Numbered from the stretch's first letter, positions 1 to 5,310 are shown. The stretch: 5,809 nucleotides of DNA from an uncultured Robiginitomaculum sp. (GCA_938003555.1 CALKXN010000351.1:1-5809), one strand, 5' to 3'. The notes: a model not told the origin generated them from the sequence alone. Translations and numbers: made by a program.

Positions 1-171
1 ATCCGTCACGGTAAAGCCCGATCCGGATTTGGCAATTGCAATGGGATTTAATAATCCATCGCGGACAATACGTTTAGCCATTGTCAGAACATTATGACGA
101 TGGGACCGATTCATAATCGCCGCATTCGGGCGTGGAAGCTCGGATAGGGGTAAAGTCATTACAGTCATATC
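1..171 (-). CDS. ParB-like N-terminal domain protein (5' end only)
   Basis: Reading leftward from ATG at 171, the frame stays open to the window edge (57 codons), so only the N-terminus is seen. It reads LPLSELPRPNAAAIMN, then a helix-like stretch with MAKRIVRDGLLNPIAIAK and SGSGFTVTD. The order 'PLSEL(R)P-N', a short helix, 'I.(D/E)GLL.PI.(I/V)' and a strand with GxGF matches the start of the ParB/sulfiredoxin-like fold found in chromosome and plasmid partition proteins and many accessory DNA-binding or nuclease proteins. The catalytic or CTP-binding motif and any helix-turn-helix would lie beyond the edge, so a partition role cannot be claimed. GAGG sits 5 bases before ATG 171. A second in-frame ATG at 162 is less well placed. 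It is divergent from rluA, and the shared region carries a CtrA-type box. Confidence 0.55.
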
Positions 172-200
172 AACCTCAATTTCTAATAGCGGTCTGCTAC

Positions 201-230
201 ATTCTACATGTATAACATGCGACCTGTCAT
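201..230 (-). promoter_or_regulatory. Predicted promoter of the ParB-like gene
   Basis: On the minus strand ATGACA (230-225) and TAGAAT (206-201) each match the sigma-70 boxes at five of six bases, with an 18-base spacer. The implied transcript start near 194 gives a leader of about 23 bases with the GAGG ribosome site. A 13-base palindrome CATGT-ATA-ACATG (207-219) lies in the spacer and could be a small operator. This is inference from sequence only. Confidence 0.4.
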
Positions 231-293
231 CAAGATGAATGAACTATTGAAATGCGTTAATATTGTGTCATATTTGATTAAACCATGTAAATG

Positions 294-312
294 ATGGTTA
301 ATGAAAAGTTAA
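294..312 (-). promoter_or_regulatory. CtrA-type binding box
   Basis: Read on the minus strand, TTAA (312-309), seven bases (308-302) and TTAACCAT (301-294) match the alphaproteobacterial CtrA consensus TTAA-N7-TTAA, including the extended 8-mer TTAACCAT on one half. CtrA is the response regulator controlling cell-cycle and motility genes in Caulobacter and relatives. The box is about 85 bases before rluA and about 120 bases before the ParB-like start, so either could be the target. A related TTAAACCAT lies at 278-286 in inverted orientation to the TTAACCAT half. Confidence 0.55.
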
Positions 313-331
313 TTACTTAGAACTTACTTAG
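313..331 (+). repeat. Paired TTACTTAG direct repeat, 11-base period
   Basis: TTACTTAG occurs at 313-320 and again at 324-331. The copies start 11 bases apart, about one helical turn, and directly abut the CtrA-type box. Head-to-tail half-sites at this period are typical of OmpR/PhoB-class response regulators. No named consensus is matched, so the regulator is unknown and chance in AT-rich DNA remains possible. Confidence 0.35.
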
Positions 332-396
332 GCTACGCGCCTCCTTTTGACGCTCATATTGCTTGGACAATCCGCCCGTAAACTGTAGTTGAGCGC

Positions 397-1128
397 ATGG
401 AACAACGTGAATCAGGCCAAATTGTGGTCGCCCAAAAGCCCTATCACCCTGTGGATTACGCCCGTAGCTTTGACTACAGCCCGCCGCCAACCGCGTTAAT
501 GCCCGGCCAAGCCGACTGCATTTATCAAGACGAACATATTTGGATCGTGCGCAAACCCGCCGGATTGCTCTCTGTTGATGGTAAAGCCGAACATCATAAA
601 GATAGCCTTGCCGCGCGAATGCGTGCGCTCGACCCGCAGACCCGCATTGTTCATCGCTTGGATATGGCCACATCCGGCCTGATTATATTTGCCCGCAATG
701 CCAATGCCCTTCGCCATGTCGGGCTTCAATTTGAAAAGCGCCACGTCGAGAAACGCTATGTTGCTGACGTGGCAGGCGTAATAAAAGGGGAGCGCGGAAG
801 CATTGAAGGCGCGATGATCTGCGACTGGCCGCGCCGCCCCATCCAAATGATCAATCCAGAAAATGGCCGTAAAGCGGTTACGCATTGGGAGGTCATCTCG
901 CGCGAGGAAAATAGTACGCGCGTGGCCTTAACCCCCGTCACGGGGCGGTCGCATCAATTGCGGGTTCATATGCTTTATTTGGGGCACCCAATACTCGGCG
1001 ACAGGCTCTATGCCCCCGATGAGGCGTTTAACGCCGCGCCGCGCCTGCGGCTTCATGCAGAGTGGATATCATTATTTCACCCGATTGGCGGCGCGCGAAT
1101 GGATTTTACGTCGCCTTGCCCGTTTTAA
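397..1128 (+). CDS. rluA: RluA-family rRNA/tRNA pseudouridine synthase
   Basis: Predicted to isomerise uridine to pseudouridine in RNA. E. coli RluA modifies U746 of 23S rRNA and U32 of some tRNAs. The 243-residue protein has the RluA catalytic motif HRLDMATSG (residues 86-94) with nucleophile Asp89, a 'KPAGLLSVDG' motif (53-62), ICDWPRRP (141-148) and the family C-terminal motif GRSHQLRVHM with GHPILGDRLY (183-205). ICDWP and LLSVxG point to RluA itself rather than RluC or RluD. No S4 domain is present, as expected. It is about 24 residues longer than E. coli RluA at the N-terminus: DYSPPP (residues 26-31) aligns with the E. coli start region. ATG 397 has no clear ribosome site, and GTG 451 (codon 19) is an alternative start. 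A terminator follows 34 bases after the stop, and the gene is probably transcribed alone. Confidence 0.9.
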   Translation: MEQRESGQIVVAQKPYHPVDYARSFDYSPPPTALMPGQADCIYQDEHIWIVRKPAGLLSVDGKAEHHKDSLAARMRALDPQTRIVHRLDMATSGLIIFARNANALRHVGLQFEKRHVEKRYVADVAGVIKGERGSIEGAMICDWPRRPIQMINPENGRKAVTHWEVISREENSTRVALTPVTGRSHQLRVHMLYLGHPILGDRLYAPDEAFNAAPRLRLHAEWISLFHPIGGARMDFTSPCPF

Positions 1129-1162
1129 TCGAGATTGAAAAACAACGCTTTAAAAACAACAA

Positions 1163-1196
1163 TGCCCCCCTGACAGTATCAGAGGGGCACGTTTTT
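1163..1196 (+). terminator. Bidirectional intrinsic terminator after rluA
   Basis: TGCCCCCCTGA (1163-1173) pairs with TCAGAGGGGCA (1179-1189) in an 11-base stem with one mismatch and a 5-base loop. TTTTT follows at 1192-1196, so it fits termination of rluA. On the minus strand the same stem is followed by TTGTTGTTTTT (1160-1150), an equally good or better T-tract. The element can therefore also end a leftward transcript coming from 1197-1500. Confidence 0.8.
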
Positions 1197-1205
1197 GTAG
1201 TTTGG

Positions 1206-1233
1206 GTCAACCGGACGCCATGCCGGCTTTGAC
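1206..1233. other. Inverted repeat / hairpin
   Basis: GTCAA plus CCGG (1206-1214) pair with CCGG plus TTGAC (1223-1226 and 1229-1233) around an 8-base loop, with a 2-base bulge at 1227-1228. No T-tract follows on either strand, so it is not a terminator. It lies between rluA's terminator and the possible leftward small frame and could fold in either transcript. Confidence 0.45.
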
Positions 1234-1279
1234 GCTAGAAAGTACGCTTACCCATTTCGATTTTTACGAAAGTGCTGAG

Positions 1280-1321
1280 TTAACAGCTTCGGGCAGACCC
1301 CTCAAAAAAGATAAACAACAT
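1280..1321 (-). CDS. Possible 13-residue small ORF with very strong ribosome site
   Basis: The frame reads MLFIFFEGSARSC and stop. AAAGGAGGTG precedes it and is nearly fully complementary to the 16S rRNA 3' end. Spacing from GGAGG to ATG is only 3 bases, while the next codon, TTG, sits at a better 6. The peptide matches no family I know. It could be a leader peptide, the remnant of a longer gene, or not translated. On the plus strand the same bases read CACCTCCTTTC (1323-1333), the anti-Shine-Dalgarno sequence itself, so an opposite-strand RNA with that motif is the rival reading. Confidence 0.25.
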   Translation of the reverse strand: MLFIFFEGSARSC

Positions 1322-1329
1322 ACACCTCC

Positions 1330-1417
1330 TTTCGAAACGCGGCCAGACAATCCAGCGGCTAATAAGGTGTAAATAAGACCACATTTTCGAAAAATTGCAA
1401 ATGAAATATTTTCGAAA
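1330..1417. repeat. Three TTTCGAAA palindromes
   Basis: TTTCGAAA occurs at 1330-1337, within TTTTCGAAAA at 1384-1393, and at 1410-1417. The last two centres are 25 bases apart and the first two 55. They lie upstream of ygfZ and upstream of, or overlapping, the ribosome site of the possible leftward small frame. A repeated perfect palindrome suggests a dimeric regulator's operator, but I match it to no named protein. Confidence 0.35.
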
Positions 1418-1490
1418 CTTCGGCGTCAATTCTGGCAAGGTTAAGCAAATACAAGCCACATCTATTTATAAATTTTCCACCTCATATGCA

Positions 1491-1518
1491 TTGCTCGTTT
1501 CCATACAGAGTTTATAAG
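1491..1518 (+). promoter_or_regulatory. Predicted ygfZ promoter, possibly leaderless
   Basis: TTGCTC (1491-1496), a 16-base spacer and TATAAG (1513-1518) resemble sigma-70 boxes. The usual start point, about 6-8 bases after the -10 box, falls on or next to the ygfZ ATG at 1524. ygfZ has no Shine-Dalgarno sequence in the preceding 20 bases, which fits a leaderless mRNA. Confidence 0.4.
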
Positions 1519-1523
1519 CGCCT

Positions 1524-2312
1524 ATGTCAATTACACTCCTCCCCCGCACCGTATTCCGCCTTTCCGGCGATAATGTTAAATCTTGGCTAGACGGCATTGT
1601 GACCTGCGCCATGCCGCCGCCCATAAGGTTTGGCGCATTGCTCACGCCGCAGGGTAAAATCATTGCCGACTTTTTTCTGATTGATGAAGATGAAGCAAGC
1701 CTGTGGCTCGATACGCCATCCAAATTTGCAGATGATCTGGAGAAACGCCTCAAAATGTTTCGCTTGCGCGCGCCGATTACAATTGAACGCACACAGATGA
1801 AGTCCTATGCCATATTTGGCGATCAAGCTGATCGCGCGCCGCTTGGTCATGACGACCCGCGCCACCCGACACTCGGCAAATGCATGATTATCTCGACAGA
1901 TGCAAAGCCTACGGCAAGCCTAGAAGACTATAACGCTCACCGTCTTTCGCTTGGCGTGGTCGACAGCCTATTTGATTTTGATAGCGCCAAAGTCTTTCCA
2001 GCGGATGTGAATATGGATCTGATGAGCGGCGTAGATTACCAAAAGGGCTGTTTTGTGGGCCAAGAAGTCACCAGCCGCATGAAGCGCATGACCACCGCCA
2101 AAAAACGCGCGCGCGGATTTATTTGCCAGAGCGGCGCCAAGGTCGGTGATGAAATTACGGCGGGCGAACGCGTTATCGGCACCGTAATGAGCGCGCAAGC
2201 TACAATGGGCATGGCCATGATCCGGCTGGACCGCTGGAAAGCGGCCACCGAAAGTGCGGCGTTAAACGGCAATGCCGTCGCGATCTTAGGAGCGCCCGAT
2301 GGCTCAGAATAA
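1524..2312 (+). CDS. ygfZ: YgfZ/GcvT-domain folate-binding protein
   Basis: YgfZ proteins bind tetrahydrofolate and support synthesis or repair of certain iron-sulfur enzymes, such as the tRNA methylthiotransferase MiaB, in the cytoplasm. The 262-residue protein has the family signature YQKGCFVGQE (residues 172-181) with its conserved Cys176. It is preceded by RLSLGVVDS and FPADVNMDLM (140-167), the usual order. The N-terminal half (FRLSGDNVKSWLDGIVT, GALLTPQGKIIADFF) is the GcvT-like folate-binding fold, and the C-terminus carries the short beta-barrel segment with ERVIGTVMSA. ATG 1524 matches the family N-terminus. It lacks a ribosome site but sits just after a promoter-like sequence. The last 14 bases overlap tag, so the two are almost certainly co-transcribed and may be translationally coupled. 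Confidence 0.9.
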   Translation: MSITLLPRTVFRLSGDNVKSWLDGIVTCAMPPPIRFGALLTPQGKIIADFFLIDEDEASLWLDTPSKFADDLEKRLKMFRLRAPITIERTQMKSYAIFGDQADRAPLGHDDPRHPTLGKCMIISTDAKPTASLEDYNAHRLSLGVVDSLFDFDSAKVFPADVNMDLMSGVDYQKGCFVGQEVTSRMKRMTTAKKRARGFICQSGAKVGDEITAGERVIGTVMSAQATMGMAMIRLDRWKAATESAALNGNAVAILGAPDGSE

Positions 2313-2907
2313 AGAATGGACGCATAATCTTGACGCGCCGCGCTGTGGATGGGTGCCGGCCGCCGATGAACTCTATTGCAAATATCATGACCTTGAATGG
2401 GGCGTACCAATATACGATTCAAAACAGCTCTTTTCCAAGCTCATCCAAGATGGAATGCAGGCAGGGCTGGCGTGGATTACAATTTTGCGCAAACGCGAAA
2501 CGATATTAGAGGCCTTTGATGGCCTCGACCCGGACATTGTCGCCCATTACGACGCGGCGAAATTTGACGCATTAATGAACAATGCGGGCATTATTCGCTC
2601 TAAACTCAAGATCAAAGCAGCCATTACAAATTCGCAAATCTTTATCAAAATGCGCGACGAAGAAGGTATCGACTTTAGCGACTACCTTTGGAGCTTTGTC
2701 GGCGGCGCGCCGATTGTGAACACATGGGACAAATTCAAAGACGCCCCCGTCAAAACCGCCGAGTCAGAGGCCATGTCTAAAGACCTTAAAAAGCGCGGGT
2801 TCAAATTTGTCGGCCCCGTTATCGTCTATGCCTTCATGCAAGCCATCGGCATGATCAATGATCACGAGGTGACTTGCTGCGCGCGCGATGGTGCATATCG
2901 CGGTTAG
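2299..2907 (+). CDS. tag: DNA-3-methyladenine glycosylase I
   Basis: Removes 3-methyladenine from alkylated DNA as the first step of base-excision repair. At 202 residues it shows the family layout from RCGWVP (15-20) and YHDLEWGVP (29-37) through QAGLAWITILRKRE (54-67), AGIIRSKLKI (96-105), LWSFVGG (130-136) and LKKRGFKFVGP (163-173) to NDHEVTCC (187-194). The zinc ligands of E. coli Tag (Cys4, His17, His175, Cys179) correspond to Cys16, His30, His189 and Cys193, all present. The E. coli active-site Glu38 (LEGQQAG) aligns with Asp51 (QDGMQAG), a conservative change. The N-terminus is about 12 residues longer than in E. coli. AGGAG (2288-2292) is 6 bases before the ATG, inside the end of ygfZ, and fixes this start. 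No Ada-type regulator is nearby. Confidence 0.92.
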   Translation: MAQNKEWTHNLDAPRCGWVPAADELYCKYHDLEWGVPIYDSKQLFSKLIQDGMQAGLAWITILRKRETILEAFDGLDPDIVAHYDAAKFDALMNNAGIIRSKLKIKAAITNSQIFIKMRDEEGIDFSDYLWSFVGGAPIVNTWDKFKDAPVKTAESEAMSKDLKKRGFKFVGPVIVYAFMQAIGMINDHEVTCCARDGAYRG

Positions 2908-2967
2908 TTTTATCTGGTCTTAGGCGTGTGGCGCGTTAATATGCGCTAACAACATAGAGCACATATT

Positions 2968-4113
2968 ATGACATCAGTGATTAGCGCGACGGGTCTGTGG
3001 ACTCCTGAGAAATCGATTTCCAACGAAGAACTCGTCGAGAGCTTTAATAGCTATGTCGATAAATGGAACAGTGAAAACGCCGTCGAGATTGAAAGCGGCG
3101 AGCGGCTGGCTCTGGCGCATAGCTCGGCTGAATTTATCCAAAAAGCCTCCGGGATTAAATCGCGCTTTGTGATTTCCAAAGACGCCATTCTTGACCCCAA
3201 TATCATGGCGCCAAACATTCCGGCGCGCCCCAATGATGAGCCCTCTATTCTGGCTGAGATTGCGGTCAATGCCGCCAAGATGGCGCTAGAGCGCGCGGGC
3301 CGCAAGCCTGAAGATGTCGATGCGGTCATTGTCGCTTGCTCAAACTTACAGCGCGGCTATCCGGCGATCGCCGTAGAGGTGCAGCAGCTTCTTGGGACGG
3401 CGGGCTTTGCCTTTGATATGAATGTCGCCTGCTCTAGCGCGACATTTGGCATTGAAACGGCGCGCGGATTGATTGCAGGCGGGCAGGCCAAATCTGTTCT
3501 CGTCTGCAATCCTGAAATCTGCACGGCGCATTTAAACTTCAAAGACCGCGACGCGCATTTCATCTTTGGGGATGTTGCCACCGCCGTATTGCTCGAGCAT
3601 ATAGACGTGGCGCCCGCCGAGCATTGGGAAGTTATCGGCTCCAAACTCGTCACGCAATTTTCTAATAATATCCGTAACAATTTCGGCTTCCTCAACCACG
3701 CCGCACCCGAAGATGATGGCTATCACGGTGAGCGCGGACAAAAGGGGCTGACCGATAAATTATTCGTTCAAAATGGCCGTAGCGTCTTTAAAGAAGTCGT
3801 GCCTCTGGTCGCGAAAATGATCACCCAGCAATGCGATGTCCATAATATTGACCCGCATGAGCTCAAGCGCATGTGGCTCCATCAAGCCAATTTATCGATG
3901 AATCAATTGATCGCCAAAAAAGTCCTCGGCAAAGATGTCGACATGATCAAAGCCCCCGTCGTGCTGGATGAATATGCCAATACGTCTTCGGCTGGATCGA
4001 TCATCGCATTTCATAAACATAACGCAGACTTTAAGAACGGCGAGACAGGGCTGATTTGTAGCTTCGGCGCAGGCTACTCGGCGGGCGCAATATTTGTGAA
4101 GAAAGTGGCATGA
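2968..4113 (+). CDS. fabH: Beta-ketoacyl-ACP synthase III, FabH2-like
   Basis: Predicted to condense an acyl-CoA primer with malonyl-ACP to start fatty-acid synthesis. The catalytic triad of the thiolase-fold KAS III class is visible: Cys155 in DMNVACSSATFG, His305 in WLHQAN and Asn338 in EYANTSSAG. The closing glycine-rich motif SFGAGYSAGA (365-374) is also present. At 381 residues it is about 60 longer than housekeeping FabH (about 320), mainly from an N-terminal insertion around residues 28-60. This layout, with SISNEELVESFN and GIKSRFV, resembles the Pseudomonas PA3286 (FabH2) group, which takes medium-chain acyl-CoAs from beta-oxidation; that resemblance is from memory. The substrate here is inferred, and the usual HQANxRI reads HQANLSMN. 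There is a weak ribosome site (AGAG, 8 bases upstream of ATG). It overlaps the MORN gene by 4 bases. Confidence 0.88.
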   Translation: MTSVISATGLWTPEKSISNEELVESFNSYVDKWNSENAVEIESGERLALAHSSAEFIQKASGIKSRFVISKDAILDPNIMAPNIPARPNDEPSILAEIAVNAAKMALERAGRKPEDVDAVIVACSNLQRGYPAIAVEVQQLLGTAGFAFDMNVACSSATFGIETARGLIAGGQAKSVLVCNPEICTAHLNFKDRDAHFIFGDVATAVLLEHIDVAPAEHWEVIGSKLVTQFSNNIRNNFGFLNHAAPEDDGYHGERGQKGLTDKLFVQNGRSVFKEVVPLVAKMITQQCDVHNIDPHELKRMWLHQANLSMNQLIAKKVLGKDVDMIKAPVVLDEYANTSSAGSIIAFHKHNADFKNGETGLICSFGAGYSAGAIFVKKVA

Positions 4114-4814
4114 TGAAAGCGGCGCTTGCATTCGGATTTATCCTGCTCGCCCCAGCGTCACTCTGCACCGCGCAGGTCGCGCCTAAATATTCACAGTCCG
4201 ACATTGAGAAAACAATGATGGACGCTCAAGCTATTGCGTTGGCGGCTCAGGACCGCGCGGCAAAAGCCAGTAAATATCGCATATTAGAACAAAAAGGCTG
4301 CATCGAAGGCAATTGCACCGATAGCAAAGGCCTGTTCGTGAACGCGGATGGTAGTTCCTATTACGGCATGCACAAAGGCGGCATGTCGGATGGTAACGGT
4401 ACATATATCTGGGCGAGTGGTGACCAATATGTCGGTAATTTTGTGCGCGATACCAAAGTCGGGCGCGGCGAATATGAAACGGCCGATGGCAATAAATATG
4501 TCGGAGATTTTCAGGCCGGGTATCCGTCTGGTCAAGGTACGGATTTCTATGCCACTGGCGATAAATATACAGGTGCATTTCGCGAGGGCCGCCCGAACGG
4601 ACTAGGCACATATTACAGCGCAGATGGCTGGGTTTATGTCGGCAACCATGTTGACGGCCAAAGCCATGGTCAAGGCACCTATTATTTCTCTAATGGACAG
4701 AAATATGTCGGCGCGTTCGAGGACGGATTATTCAACGGCTACGGCGTCGCTTATTACCCTGATGGGAGCACGTTTTACGAAGGCATGTGGCGCGATAATA
4801 AGCCCGCGCGTTAA
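4110..4814 (+). CDS. Secreted MORN-repeat protein
   Basis: The 234-residue protein starts with a Sec signal peptide: MMK, a hydrophobic core to about residue 18, and probable cleavage after Ala21 (LCTA|QV). The residue before Cys19 is Leu, which argues against a lipoprotein. A charged, probably helical segment follows (28-60), then a Cys pair C64-IEGN-C69, and about seven 23-residue MORN repeats (roughly 74-231). These carry recurring YxGxF(x)xGxxxGxG cores such as YVGDFQAGYPSGQG and YVGAFEDGLFNGYG. MORN arrays form elongated beta-sheet rods that bind lipids or proteins. The Cys pair probably forms a disulfide after export. Its ATG overlaps the fabH-like stop (ATGA), implying co-transcription and coupled translation. 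The partner and exact function are unknown. A second ATG immediately follows the first. Confidence 0.85.
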   Translation: MMKAALAFGFILLAPASLCTAQVAPKYSQSDIEKTMMDAQAIALAAQDRAAKASKYRILEQKGCIEGNCTDSKGLFVNADGSSYYGMHKGGMSDGNGTYIWASGDQYVGNFVRDTKVGRGEYETADGNKYVGDFQAGYPSGQGTDFYATGDKYTGAFREGRPNGLGTYYSADGWVYVGNHVDGQSHGQGTYYFSNGQKYVGAFEDGLFNGYGVAYYPDGSTFYEGMWRDNKPAR

Positions 4815-4854
4815 TCGCCAGCGCGCTTGAACTTCGATATGAATGGCATCGCAA

Positions 4855-4890
4855 ATACAGCGCTATGGACAAAACAAGAACGCGCTGTAT
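4855..4890. promoter_or_regulatory. Perfect 9-base inverted repeat over a promoter (candidate operator)
   Basis: ATACAGCGC (4855-4863) and GCGCTGTAT (4882-4890) are exact reverse complements separated by 18 bases. The left arm ends just before the -35 box and the right arm runs into the first three bases of the -10 box. A protein bound to both arms would cover RNA polymerase's contacts, as a repressor does. The centre-to-centre distance of 27 bases is about two and a half helical turns. No T-tract follows, so a terminator role is unlikely. Confidence 0.5.
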
Positions 4891-4893
4891 AAT
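4866..4893 (+). promoter_or_regulatory. Sigma-70-like promoter of the SnoaL-like gene
   Basis: TGGACA (4866-4871; five of six to TTGACA), a 16-base spacer and a perfect TATAAT (4888-4893) form the best promoter match in the window. The expected start near 4900 leaves a leader of about 20 bases carrying AAAGGAGAG (4908-4916). It makes the downstream genes independent of the fabH-MORN pair. Confidence 0.6.
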
Positions 4894-4920
4894 CCTTTCT
4901 CCACATTAAAGGAGAGACTG

Positions 4921-5310
4921 ATGGCGAACCCACAAGAATTGATGCAAATCGGCGCGAAACTCGTTGAAATGAACAATGCAAATCAATCGCGCGAATGCGT
5001 GAATGAGATGTATGCCCAAGACTGCGTTTCTGCCGAAGCCGCCGCAATGCCCGGTCAAGACAGCAATGAAGTGCATGGCGTCGATGCTATCCTCGGCAAG
5101 CATGATTGGTGGGAGTCCGCCAATGAAGTCCATAGCTCCAGCGCCGAAGGCCCCTTTGTTCACGGTCAGGATCGCTTCTGCGTGATCTATGAGATGGACA
5201 TCACCGACAAAGCCACAAATGAACGCTCGCAAATGCGCGAAGTCGCGACCTATTACGTCAATGATGACGGCAAGATAAACCGCGAAGAATTTGCTTACGC
5301 TCTAGGCTAG
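4921..5310 (+). CDS. SnoaL/NTF2-fold small protein
   Basis: A 129-residue cytoplasmic protein of the SnoaL-like (NTF2-fold) superfamily, alpha-beta cones used as enzymes or ligand-binding domains. It begins with a helix (residues 2-32), then YAQDCVSAEA, a GVDAILGKHDWWES segment (53-66), NEVHSSSAEGPFVHGQDRFCVIYEMDI (69-95), and ends in MREVATYYVNDDGKINREEFAYALG, the characteristic closing strands with DGKI.REEF. It has no signal peptide. The start is set at ATG 4921, which has AAGGAG 6 bases upstream. A longer frame from 4843 is open but would begin inside the promoter and has no ribosome site. The ligand and reaction are not known for this subgroup. Expression probably depends on the promoter/inverted repeat just upstream. 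Confidence 0.82.
   Translation: MANPQELMQIGAKLVEMNNANQSRECVNEMYAQDCVSAEAAAMPGQDSNEVHGVDAILGKHDWWESANEVHSSSAEGPFVHGQDRFCVIYEMDITDKATNERSQMREVATYYVNDDGKINREEFAYALG

Larger units (their letters stand above)
1150..1337 (-). ncRNA. Possible short structured transcript (small RNA or leader)
   Basis: Four features line up on the minus strand. A very strong ribosome site precedes a 13-codon frame (1280-1321). Hairpins follow at 1274-1287 (GCTG/CAGC, the frame's stop codon in the loop), 1255-1271 (TTTCG/CGAAA) and 1206-1233 (CCGG plus GTCAA/TTGAC, with a 2-base bulge). The unit ends at the terminator stem 1163-1189 with its T-rich tail. A TTGACG (1429-1424) could be a -35 box, but no good -10 follows it. 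I recognise no known RNA family. The boundaries are only the span of the visible signals. Confidence 0.3.
1197..1523. other. 327-base gap without a conventional gene
   Basis: No frame with family resemblance is visible on either strand between the rluA terminator and ygfZ. The left half holds hairpins and the possible 13-codon leftward frame. The middle holds the TTTCGAAA palindromes. The right half is AT-rich and carries the predicted ygfZ promoter. Confidence 0.6.

Noticed and set aside
317..673. Minus-strand frame of 118 codons overlapping rluA
   Set aside because: It is a shadow of rluA's coding frame with no family resemblance or ribosome site.
1200..1260. A minus-strand stretch reading MGKRTF, stop, then RQSRHGVRLT, loosely like the start of ribosomal protein L34
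   Set aside because: An in-frame TAG breaks it, there is no ribosome site, and the rest of the L34 sequence is absent. Treated as coincidence.
2936..2950. TTAA followed by CTAAC upstream of the fabH-like gene, as a second CtrA box
   Set aside because: The second half reads CTAA at a 6-base spacing rather than TTAA at 7, so it misses the consensus in both sequence and spacing.
4231..4611. Minus-strand frame of 126 codons inside the MORN gene
   Set aside because: Its Tyr/Arg/His-rich repeats are the antisense reading of the MORN repeats, not an independent gene.
4806..4826. GCGCG/CGCGC hairpin at the end of the MORN gene as a terminator
   Set aside because: The stem is only 5 bases, the loop is 11, and no T-tract follows.
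4843..4920. A 26-codon upstream extension of the SnoaL-like gene from ATG 4843
   Set aside because: It would run through the promoter and inverted repeat, has no ribosome site and does not fit the family N-terminus. ATG 4921 has an ideal AAGGAG at 6 bases.
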